From positions 1-16,583 of the forward strand of contig JALOAS010000070.1 in assembly GCA_023228705.1 (NCBI GenBank): 16,583 nt of DNA, given 5' to 3'. The notes beneath the pieces are model-generated. The model ran no database searches. It was not told the origin of the DNA and saw nothing but the letters and a program-made list of their open reading frames with translations. Numbering within the stretch: position 1 is the first letter of the stretch; every line of letters begins with the position of its first letter. Below, in pieces: positions 6,877 through 12,826 of the stretch. Position numbers and translations under genes: made by a program. Source of the DNA: Ottowia sp. (GTDB lineage Bacteria > Pseudomonadota > Gammaproteobacteria > Burkholderiales > Burkholderiaceae_C).

Positions 6877-8385
6877 ATGACCTCGACCCGCGGTCCCTTT
6901 CTGCTGGCGCTGGACCAGGGCACGTCCAGCTCGCGCAGCATGGTGTTTGACCGCAGCGGCCAGGTGGTTGCGACGGCGCAGCGCGAGCTGCCGCAAATCT
7001 ACCCGCAGCCCGGCTGGGTCGAGCACGATCCGCTGGAGATCTGGCGTGGCCAGCTTGCCACGGCGCAGGACGCGCTGCGGCAGGCCGGCCTGGGCGCGGG
7101 CGACGTGCACGCGCTGGGCATCACCAACCAGCGCGAGACCACCGTCCTCTGGGACAGGAGAACAGGCCGGCCGCTGCACCACGCCATGGTCTGGCAGGAC
7201 CGCCGCACCGCGCCGCTGTGCGAGCAGCTGCGCGCCGAGGGCTGGGCGGAGCCGGTGGCCGAGCGCACCGGACTCGTGCTGGACCCCTATTTTTCAGCCA
7301 CCAAGCTGGCCTGGCTGCTGGAGCAGGTCCCGGGTGCCCGCAGCCGTGCGGAGCGGGGTGAACTGGCGTTTGGCACGGTGGACAGCTGGCTCATCTGGCA
7401 GCTCACCGGCGGCCGTGTCCACGCCACCGACGTGACCAACGCCGCGCGCACGATGCTGTTTGACATACACCGTGGCCAGTGGGACGCTGTATTGCTCGAG
7501 CGCTTGCAGATCCCGGAGTCGCTGCTGCCCGAAGTGCGCCCATCGAGCAGCCATTTTGGTGACAGCGATGCGCGGCTGTTTGGCCACGCACTGCCCATAG
7601 CAGGCGTTGCCGGAGACCAGCAAAGCGCGTTGTTTGGCCAGGCCTGTTTTGACGCCGGCATGGCCAAGAACACCTATGGCACAGGCTGCTTCGTGCTCAT
7701 GCATACCGGTGCTACAGCGCAGCGCTCGCAGCACGGCCTGCTGACGACACGTGCCGCGGGCCGGGGCGACGCGCCGCAGTTTGCGCTGGAGGGCAGCGTC
7801 TTTGTGGGCGGTGCCGTGGTGCAATGGCTGCGCGACGGCCTGCGGGCCATCGCCAGCAGCGCCGAGGTGGGCACGCTGGCCGGCAGCGTCCCGGACAGCG
7901 GCGGCGTCATGATGGTGCCGGCGTTTGCCGGACTGGGCGCACCGTACTGGAATGCCGGCGCGCGCGGCATCATCACCGGGCTGACCCGGGGCACCAGCAT
8001 GGCGCACGTGGCGCGCGCTGCGCTGGAGAGCATTGCCTTTCAGAGCGCCGTGCTGCTGGCCGCCATGAGCCGTGACGTGGAGGCGGCCGGCGGGCAGCCG
8101 CTGGCAGAGCTGCGGGTTGATGGCGGCGCCAGCGTCAACGACCTGCTCATGCAGTTCCAGGCCGACCTGCTCGGCCTCGCCGTGGTGCGTCCGCGCGTGA
8201 CCGAGACCACCGCGCTGGGCGCCGCCTGCCTGGCCGGCCTGTCCACCGGGTTGTTTGCCGATGTGCAGGAGCTGTCCGCGGCGTGGCAGGTGGAACGCCG
8301 CTTTGTTCCCACCATGAGCCGCGACCAGGCCGAGGCGCTCATGGCGCGCTGGGAGCATGCCGTGCGGCAGGCGGTGGCCGAGTGA
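6877..8385 (+). CDS. glpK: Glycerol kinase
   Basis: Phosphorylates glycerol to sn-glycerol 3-phosphate with ATP, trapping it in the cell. The 502-residue length matches bacterial GlpK. FGGY-kinase signatures are all present: LALDQGTSSSR (10-20, phosphate loop), ITNQRETTVLWD (82-93, glycerol-contacting Arg-Glu), MVWQDRRT (104-111), DPYFSATKLAWLL (136-148), AGDQQSALFG (245-254, catalytic Asp247) and KNTYGTGCF (264-272). The C-terminal ATP-binding segment VDGGAS (414-419) is also present. It stands alone here: no glpF facilitator, glpD dehydrogenase or glpR repressor is within the window. Its stop lies 12 bp from the convergent stop of the acyl-CoA dehydrogenase gene, leaving no room for a separate terminator. 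The ATG lacks a clear Shine-Dalgarno and has TTAAATT just upstream. Confidence 0.97.
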   Translation: MTSTRGPFLLALDQGTSSSRSMVFDRSGQVVATAQRELPQIYPQPGWVEHDPLEIWRGQLATAQDALRQAGLGAGDVHALGITNQRETTVLWDRRTGRPLHHAMVWQDRRTAPLCEQLRAEGWAEPVAERTGLVLDPYFSATKLAWLLEQVPGARSRAERGELAFGTVDSWLIWQLTGGRVHATDVTNAARTMLFDIHRGQWDAVLLERLQIPESLLPEVRPSSSHFGDSDARLFGHALPIAGVAGDQQSALFGQACFDAGMAKNTYGTGCFVLMHTGATAQRSQHGLLTTRAAGRGDAPQFALEGSVFVGGAVVQWLRDGLRAIASSAEVGTLAGSVPDSGGVMMVPAFAGLGAPYWNAGARGIITGLTRGTSMAHVARAALESIAFQSAVLLAAMSRDVEAAGGQPLAELRVDGGASVNDLLMQFQADLLGLAVVRPRVTETTALGAACLAGLSTGLFADVQELSAAWQVERRFVPTMSRDQAEALMARWEHAVRQAVAE

Positions 8386-8397
8386 GTCGCCCGTGGC

Positions 8398-9513
8398 TCA
8401 GGCAAAGACGCCGGCTTCGTCCTGCATGTGTTCGGACACGTACGCCTGGTGGTGCAGCGTGTCGCCCCAGGTCATCTCCAGCTGCGTCAGGCGCTTGAAG
8501 TAGTGGCTGCCGGCGTATTCGTCGGTCATGCCTATGCCGCCGTGCAGCTGCACCGATTCCTGGCCGACGGTGCGCATGGACCGGCCCAGTTGCACCTTGG
8601 CTCGGGCAGCGGCCATGCGGCGCTCGGGCGCCGGGTCGCCCAGCTTGAGCGTGACGTAGTAGCTCATGGACCGTGCCAGCTCCAGCTGCATCTTCATGTG
8701 GGCCACGCGGTGGCGCAGTGCCTGGAAGCTGGCAATGGGCACGCCAAACTGCTTGCGCTGGTTCATGTACGCAACGGTCATTTGCAGCATTTGCTCCATG
8801 ATGCCCACGCCTTCGGCACAGGCCAACGCAATGCCGGTATCGGCTGCATGCGCCAGCGCGCGCAGGCCATCGGTGCTGACCAGCTCGGCTGGCGCCTGCG
8901 TCAGTTCCAGGTCGCCGGCGCGCGCCTCGTCCTGCGTGATGTAGCTGCGCGTCGCCACGCCATCGCTGCCGTGCTGGACGACAAACAGCGCCAGCTTGTC
9001 GTCAAGCTGCGCCGGCACCAGCCAGGCGTTGGCGCGGTCGCCCGCTGGCACGATGTTCTTGATGCCGCTGACGGTGTAGCCATCGCCAGACTTGCTCGCG
9101 GTGGTGGTGCAGGTGTCCAGACGGTAGCGCATGCCGCGCTCCTGGTGCGCCAGAACCAGGATGGTCCGGCCGCTGGCCACCTGCGGCAGCCAGCGCTGAC
9201 GTACGGGTTCTTCGCCGTAGGCCTGGAGGAGGGCGCTGGCAACCAGCACCGGTGCCACCGGCTCCATGACCAGGCCGCGACCCAGCTCTTCCATGACGAT
9301 CATGCCATCGATGGGGCTCATGTCCAGGCCGCCGTACTCGCCCACGATGTAAAGGCCTGGCAGGCCGATGCCCGCCAGCTCGTCCCAGACGGCGCGGTCA
9401 AAGCCGCCCGCCGCCACGATCTTCTGCCGTCGCTCGAAGCCGTAACTGCCGCTGACCCAGCGCGCAATGGCGTCGCGCAATTGTTCCTGGTCGTCGGAAA
9501 AATCAAAGTCCAT
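8398..9513 (-). CDS. Acyl-CoA dehydrogenase, PimD-like small subunit
   Basis: A 371-residue flavoprotein of the acyl-CoA dehydrogenase family that should help introduce the alpha-beta double bond in a CoA thioester. The N-terminal helical domain begins MDFDFSDDQEQLRDAI. The middle beta domain is divergent (YTVSGIKNIVPAGDRANAWLV, about 146-166). The C-terminal domain has RKQFGVPIASFQALRH (253-268) and QLHGGIGMTDEY (322-333). It lacks the usual YEGT glutamate (WGDTLHH at 349-355 instead) and has no Glu in the G-helix position either. This fits the non-catalytic partner of an alpha2-beta2 enzyme, and it resembles the small subunit of pimeloyl-CoA dehydrogenase. A good Shine-Dalgarno, AAGGAC (9521-9526), precedes the ATG by 7 bases. 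The probable partner gene lies about 700 bp upstream on the same strand. The substrate is unknown. Confidence 0.87.
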   Translation of the reverse strand: MDFDFSDDQEQLRDAIARWVSGSYGFERRQKIVAAGGFDRAVWDELAGIGLPGLYIVGEYGGLDMSPIDGMIVMEELGRGLVMEPVAPVLVASALLQAYGEEPVRQRWLPQVASGRTILVLAHQERGMRYRLDTCTTTASKSGDGYTVSGIKNIVPAGDRANAWLVPAQLDDKLALFVVQHGSDGVATRSYITQDEARAGDLELTQAPAELVSTDGLRALAHAADTGIALACAEGVGIMEQMLQMTVAYMNQRKQFGVPIASFQALRHRVAHMKMQLELARSMSYYVTLKLGDPAPERRMAAARAKVQLGRSMRTVGQESVQLHGGIGMTDEYAGSHYFKRLTQLEMTWGDTLHHQAYVSEHMQDEAGVFA

Positions 9514-9564
9514 GTCTGTCGTCCTTATGTTGTCGTGTCACGTGCCGGGGTTTTTTTGTCTTCC

Positions 9565-9588
9565 TGAGCAGCGAGCATCGTCTGCTCA
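9565..9588. promoter_or_regulatory. Inverted repeat upstream of the small-subunit dehydrogenase
   Basis: TGAGCAG (9565-9571) and CTGCTCA (9582-9588) are perfect 7-bp inverted arms around a 10-base centre, 52-75 bp upstream of the ATG at 9513. A run of seven T lies nearby at 9551-9557. Position and symmetry would suit an operator for a dimeric regulator or an mRNA leader hairpin. No regulator gene is adjacent to support either. Confidence 0.35.
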
Positions 9589-9614
9589 CCTGATGATCAA
9601 TGACAGATGATCTC

Positions 9615-9631
9615 GGCCCTTGCGGGCCTTT
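9615..9631 (+). terminator. Short hairpin with T3, possible weak terminator
   Basis: GGCCC-TTGC-GGGCC is followed by TTT on the plus strand. The 5-bp GC stem and three T are minimal, and no plus-strand gene ends just upstream, so this may be incidental or part of the repeat-rich spacer. Confidence 0.2.
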
Positions 9632-9672
9632 GATGAAAGTCGCCTGTGGCGGCTGATGAAGGTTTGGCGTCA

Positions 9673-9693
9673 AGCGTTCAGCGTCCAGCGTGT
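9673..9693 (-). repeat. Three degenerate, inverted copies of the 7-bp unit
   Basis: AGCGTTC, AGCGTCC and AGCGTGT follow one another in exact 7-bp register. They are close to AGCGTTG, the reverse complement of the array unit CAACGCT. They sit 12 bp before the right array, so the array is preceded by older-looking copies in opposite orientation and could fold back on them. Confidence 0.55.
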
Positions 9694-9705
9694 GCCCACT
9701 ACGCC

Positions 9706-9894
9706 CAACGCCCAACGCTCAACGCTCAACGCTCAACGCTCAACGCTCAACGCTCAACGCTCAACGCTCAACCTCCCCATCAACGCTCAACCTCCCCATC
9801 AACGCTCAACCTCCCCATCAACGCTCAACCTCCCCATCAACGCTCAACCTCCCCATCAACGCTCAACCTCCCCATCAACGCTCAACCTCCCCAT
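9706..9894. repeat. Right 7-bp/19-bp tandem repeat array
   Basis: It begins with the variant CAACGCC (9706-9712), then seven CAACGCT units (9713-9761). These are followed by seven perfect copies of a 19-bp compound unit made of CAACGCT plus CAACCTCCCCAT (9762-9894). All 19-mers are identical, which points to recent expansion or continuing homogenisation. The same building blocks and orientation occur at 1-115. Open frames across the array translate to monotonous Leu-Asn-Ala-Gln-Arg-Ser-Thr and Pro-rich strings and are not genes. Confidence 0.97.
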
Positions 9895-9999
9895 CATGGC
9901 GGCACAGCCGCAGTCATTGCAGCCGCGCAGCGGCGCGGTCATCAAGGCGCCAGCGAGGTCATCCGTCATGCGCGTGGGGTTGCTTTTGAGGGCGGACAC
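9895..9999. other. Spacer between the right array and the hairpin elements
   Basis: No gene is supported here. It contains one perfect hairpin, CCGCGC (9923-9928) with GCGCGG (9933-9938). It also includes the last codons and TGA (9966-9968) of the small open frame read from 10199 on the minus strand. Confidence 0.5.
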
Positions 10000-10199
10000 G
10001 CCAAGCCCGCGTGCGGGTGAGCCCAGTTTCTGCGCATCAGCGCGAGATTGTCGCCCTGCATGGCCTGTGCCTTGCAGCCCGAGCGGTTTGGCTGGCAATG
10101 ACTTCCATGGTGCTCGCGCAGCGCAAGCCAAGCCCCCTCTCGGAGGGGGTGAGGGGGAGCCCAGTTGCTGCGCATCAGCGCGAGATTGTCGCCCTGCAT
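9966..10199 (-). CDS. Small ORF (77 aa) formed by the duplicated hairpin elements; doubtful gene
   Basis: This frame starts at an ATG 9 bp after the stop of the large-subunit dehydrogenase and has GAAGGGA just upstream, so it could be translated. The product begins MQGDNLALMRSNW and repeats the phrase MQGDNLALMRRNW 46 codons later, because the two hairpin elements are in the same frame 138 bp apart. I recognise no domain, and no membrane segment is apparent. The more likely reading is that a mobile or dispersed repeat was inserted behind a native ribosome-binding site. Codon content reflects the repeat rather than selection on protein, so I treat this as unproven. Confidence 0.2.
   Translation of the reverse strand: MQGDNLALMRSNWAPPHPLREGAWLALREHHGSHCQPNRSGCKAQAMQGDNLALMRRNWAHPHAGLACPPSKATPRA
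10000..10063. repeat. Modular hairpin element, copy B
   Basis: The copy reads GCCAAG, then a 5-bp-stem hairpin CCCGC-GT-GCGGG (10006-10017), then TGA, then a 43-bp conserved box (10021-10063). That box differs from copy A at one position (T versus G at about 10029). The arms differ from those of copy A in sequence and length, yet pair perfectly. Confidence 0.8.
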
Positions 10200-10201
10200 G
10201 G
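10127..10201. repeat. Modular hairpin element, copy A
   Basis: The same order as copy B: GCCAAG, a 7-bp-stem hairpin CCCCCTC-TCG-GAGGGGG (10133-10149), TGAGGGGGA, then the 43-bp conserved box (10159-10201). The box ends 7 bp before the stop codon of the large-subunit dehydrogenase gene. The 63 bp between the two copies (10064-10126) show no other feature. The design recalls REP-like palindromic repeats, but I do not recognise the family. Confidence 0.8.
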
Positions 10202-10244
10202 TGTCCCTTCAGCTCAAGACGGCTTTGGCGACAATCTCGCGCTG
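10176..10244 (-). other. 18-bp inverted repeat spanning the dehydrogenase stop codon
   Basis: CAGCGCGAGATTGTCGCC at 10176-10193, inside copy A, is the exact reverse complement of 10227-10244. The latter encodes Gln-Arg-Glu-Ile-Val-Ala near the C-terminus of the large-subunit dehydrogenase. In its mRNA the two would form an 18-bp stem with a 33-nt loop that holds the stop codon and the GAAGGGA-ATG of the small ORF. Copy B (10038-10055) carries the same 18 bases and could pair instead. Confidence 0.8.
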
Positions 10245-11417
10245 CACCTCGTTGCTGCCGCCGTAAATGGTGGTCTTGCGCAGGTTGAAGTACGTTGCTG
10301 CCAGCGTGGCGTTGTCGAGCTCGCCGCCGGGAAATCCGCGCAGGGTGGCGCTGGCCACCTGGTCGCCCTGCCAGCCGGCCGCCATGGCGTCCTGGATGTA
10401 CGGCAGGCCGTACGGGCCGGCGGCCAGCATCATGAGCTCGCTGTAGCGCTGCTGGATCTCGCTGCCCCTGATCTTGAGCAGGCCGGCGATGTCGAGCGGG
10501 TTGCGTCCCGCCTTCATGGCCGAGAGCACGCGCAGCACCAGCATTTCCAGCGCCACGATGTCGACCTCAAGCAGCGCGATCTGGTCGCGGAAGCGCAGGT
10601 CGTCCCATACGCCTTCGCGCCTGGCAATCTGCTTGAGCCGCGCCAGCTCGCGCTTGGAGCGGTTGACGTCGGCAATGTTGGTGCGCTCGTTGCTGAGCAG
10701 GAACTTGGCGTAGGTCCAGCCCTTGTTTTCCTCGCCTATGAGCTGGTCTGCCGGGACTTCGACGTTGTCGAAGAAGACGTCGTTCACCTCCACGCTGCCG
10801 TCCAGCAGCTTGATGGGACGCACGCTCACGCCGGGCGACTTCATGTCCAGCACGATGAAGCTGATTCCGGTCTGCTTCTTGCCCTCGCTGCTGGTGCGCA
10901 CCAGGTTGAACATCCAGTCGCCGTACTGGCCCAGCGTGGTCCAGGTCTTCTGGCCGTTGATGATGTACTTGTCGCCCTGGCGCTCGGCCCGCGTCTTCAG
11001 CGACGCCAGGTCCGAGCCTGCGTCCGGCTCGCTGTAGCCCTGGCTCCACCAGACCTCGCCGCTTGCGATCCCGGGGAGGAAGCGCTTCTGCTGCTCGGGC
11101 GTGCCAAAGGCCATGATGACCGGTGCCACCATGACCGGCCCAAAGGGGACGATGCGCGGTGCGCCGGCGCGCGCGCATTCCTCTTCGAACAGGTGCTTTT
11201 GGATGGCGTTCCAGCCGGGGCCACCAAATTCGGTGGGCCAGCCGTAGCCCAGCCAGCCCTTCTTGCCCAGGATCCGGGCCCAGTCCTGCATGTCGTCGCG
11301 CGTCAGGTGCTGGCCGGCCCTGACCTTGGCAGCGGTTTCGGCGGGCAGGTTCTCGCGCACCCAGTCGCGCACCTCGTCGCGGAATTTCAGTTCTTCTGGC
11401 GTAAATGACAAGTCCAT
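10209..11417 (-). CDS. Acyl-CoA dehydrogenase, PimC-like large subunit
   Basis: A 402-residue member of the acyl-CoA dehydrogenase family, closest in character to the large subunit of pimeloyl-CoA dehydrogenase and similar FadE-type enzymes. Visible parts are the N-terminal helical domain (MDLSFTPEELKFRDEVR), the FAD/substrate beta domain with QGYSEPDAGSDLAS (126-139) and INGQKTWTTLGQYGDW (153-168), and the C-terminal TIYGGSNEVQREIVAK (383-398). The canonical YEGT glutamate is absent (YGGS). Glu244 in LLSNERTNIAD occupies the isovaleryl-CoA-dehydrogenase-like G-helix position and is the likely catalytic base. This suggests it is the active partner of the small subunit encoded at 8398-9513. 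An AAGGGAGA ribosome-binding site lies 5 bases before the ATG. It is divergent from the methyltransferase gene with a 72-bp gap. The last codons are complementary to the adjacent repeat. Confidence 0.92.
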   Translation of the reverse strand: MDLSFTPEELKFRDEVRDWVRENLPAETAAKVRAGQHLTRDDMQDWARILGKKGWLGYGWPTEFGGPGWNAIQKHLFEEECARAGAPRIVPFGPVMVAPVIMAFGTPEQQKRFLPGIASGEVWWSQGYSEPDAGSDLASLKTRAERQGDKYIINGQKTWTTLGQYGDWMFNLVRTSSEGKKQTGISFIVLDMKSPGVSVRPIKLLDGSVEVNDVFFDNVEVPADQLIGEENKGWTYAKFLLSNERTNIADVNRSKRELARLKQIARREGVWDDLRFRDQIALLEVDIVALEMLVLRVLSAMKAGRNPLDIAGLLKIRGSEIQQRYSELMMLAAGPYGLPYIQDAMAAGWQGDQVASATLRGFPGGELDNATLAATYFNLRKTTIYGGSNEVQREIVAKAVLS

Positions 11418-11422
11418 GCGGT

Positions 11423-11430
11423 TCTCCCTT
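11423..11430 (-). promoter_or_regulatory. Strong Shine-Dalgarno of the large-subunit dehydrogenase
   Basis: AAGGGAGA on the minus strand ends 5 bases before the ATG at 11417. It decides this start over the in-frame upstream extension that runs into the methyltransferase gene. Confidence 0.75.
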
Positions 11431-11476
11431 TGCTGCCTTTTTAGCACGGCTGGGGCAAGCAGCCTGTCCGGGGGGC

Positions 11477-11482
11477 GACAAT
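11477..11482 (+). promoter_or_regulatory. Candidate -10 element close to the methyltransferase start
   Basis: GACAAT ends 7 bases before the ATG at 11490, with GC-only sequence and no Shine-Dalgarno between. Spacing fits a transcript that begins at the start codon. No -35 match is visible. Confidence 0.35.
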
Positions 11483-11489
11483 CGGCGCC

Positions 11490-12749
11490 ATGTCCGTTGT
11501 TCGCATGTTGCAGTTTGCCGAGCAGCTCGGCAGCGAAGTCCTGCGCCTGGAGCAGCCGGCAGACCGCGTCCTGGCGCAGTTCTTCAGGCGCCACCGTGCA
11601 CTGGGGCAGCGTGACCGGGCCATGCTGGCCGATACCGTCTACGCCATCCTGCGCAGGAAGACGCTGCTGGAGACGCTGGCCGGGGACAGCGCGGACACGT
11701 TGCGCCGCCAGGTCCTGCTGGCGCTGCCCCTGCCGCGGGACGAGCTGCTGCCCGTGCTGAGCGAGGCCGAGCGCGCCTGGCTGCAGGCCTGCGACGCGCA
11801 GGACGTGGCCGCGCTCCCGGACGCCTGCCGCCACAACCTGCCGCCCTGGCTGGCCGACGCGCTGTGCCGGCAGCTGGGCGACGAGTTTGAGGCGGCAGCG
11901 CAGGCGCTGCTCGCGCCGGCGCCACTGGACCTGCGCGTCAACCTCCTGCGGCAAAAGCGCAGCCAGGCGCAGGCCAGCCTGCTTGCGCAGGGCGTGCAGA
12001 CTGCGCACACGCGCTGGTCTCCCTGGGGCCTGCGCGTGGCGGGCAAGCCGGGCCTGAAGCGGCTGGACCTGTACCGGAAGGGCGTCATCGAGGTGCAGGA
12101 CGAGGGCTCGCAGCTGCTGGCGCTGCTGGTGGGCGCGCGGCGCAACGAGGTGGTGGCCGACTACTGCGCCGGCGCCGGCGGCAAGACGCTGGCCCTGGGC
12201 GCAGCCATGCGCGGCAGCGGCCGCCTGTATGCAATGGACGTGTCGGCCGCGCGGCTGGACGTGCTCAGGGCGCGCGTGGGGCGCAGCGGCCTGGCCAACG
12301 TGTACCCCATGGTGCTGGGCGCGGCACCCGGCCCGCAGCTGCAGCGCCTGTATGGCAAGATGGACCGTGTCCTGGTCGATGCACCCTGCTCGGGGCTGGG
12401 CACGCTGCGCCGCAGCCCGGACCTCAAGTGGCGCCAGGACGCGGCGGCGGTGGCCGCGTTTGCCGCGCAGCAGCAGGATATCCTGGTGCAGGCGGCCCGC
12501 CTGCTGCGGCCCGGCGGCCGGCTTGTCTACGCTACCTGCAGCCTGCTCGAGCAGGAAAACGAGGCGGTGGCCGCCGCATTTGACGCAGCGCACGCGGACT
12601 TCGAGCCGCGTCCCGTCGCAACGCTGCTGGCCGAGCTGAAGGTGGCCGATGCGGCGTCGCTGTGTGGCGCAGGCGGTGCCTACCTGCGCCTGTGGCCGCA
12701 CCGGCACGGCACCGATGGCTTTTTTGCGGCGGCCTGGCAGCGCCGCTGA
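11490..12749 (+). CDS. RsmB/NOP-family RNA (cytosine-C5) methyltransferase
   Basis: A 419-residue SAM-dependent methyltransferase that should form 5-methylcytosine in RNA. The N-terminal third is helical and NusB/RsmB-like (DRVLAQFFRRHRALGQRDRA). The catalytic domain has the SAM loop DYCAGAGGKTLALG (224-237), the motif IV Cys300 in VDAPCSGLGTLRRSPDLKW, and the motif VI Cys350 in YATCSLLEQENE. In this family the motif VI cysteine attacks cytosine C6 and the motif IV cysteine aids release. Burkholderiales often carry more than one RsmB-like gene. This one lacks the usual neighbours of true rsmB (fmt, htrL-type genes), so it may act on a site other than 16S C967, and I give no symbol. The ATG has no Shine-Dalgarno. 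It is 77 bp upstream of the DauA-like gene on the same strand. Confidence 0.92.
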   Translation: MSVVRMLQFAEQLGSEVLRLEQPADRVLAQFFRRHRALGQRDRAMLADTVYAILRRKTLLETLAGDSADTLRRQVLLALPLPRDELLPVLSEAERAWLQACDAQDVAALPDACRHNLPPWLADALCRQLGDEFEAAAQALLAPAPLDLRVNLLRQKRSQAQASLLAQGVQTAHTRWSPWGLRVAGKPGLKRLDLYRKGVIEVQDEGSQLLALLVGARRNEVVADYCAGAGGKTLALGAAMRGSGRLYAMDVSAARLDVLRARVGRSGLANVYPMVLGAAPGPQLQRLYGKMDRVLVDAPCSGLGTLRRSPDLKWRQDAAAVAAFAAQQQDILVQAARLLRPGGRLVYATCSLLEQENEAVAAAFDAAHADFEPRPVATLLAELKVADAASLCGAGGAYLRLWPHRHGTDGFFAAAWQRR

Positions 12750-12815
12750 GCCCGCGGCGCGGGAGCGCGTGGCTGTTTTTCACCCGCGCGGCGGCGCGCC
12801 GGGTTCCAGTGGGTT

Positions 12816-12821
12816 CACAAT
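12816..12821 (+). promoter_or_regulatory. Candidate -10 element close to the DauA-like gene start
   Basis: CACAAT ends 5 bases before the ATG at 12827, again with no Shine-Dalgarno between. It is one of several similar starts in this window and could give a leaderless or near-leaderless mRNA. Confidence 0.3.
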
Positions 12822-12826
12822 GGGGC

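Noticed and set aside
9706..9894. CRISPR array
   Set aside because: The units are contiguous 7, 12 and 19 bp repeats with no unique spacers and no cas genes nearby.
9620..10288. Plus-strand frames through the right array encoding Leu-Asn-Ala-Gln-Arg-Ser-Thr and Pro-rich repeats
   Set aside because: They are translations of the microsatellite in successive frames, have no ribosome-binding site, and cross unrelated elements; not a repeat protein gene.
10209..12707. An 832-residue version of the large-subunit dehydrogenase
   Set aside because: The N-terminal extension is antisense to the methyltransferase gene; the ATG at 11417 has a strong ribosome-binding site and fits the family start.
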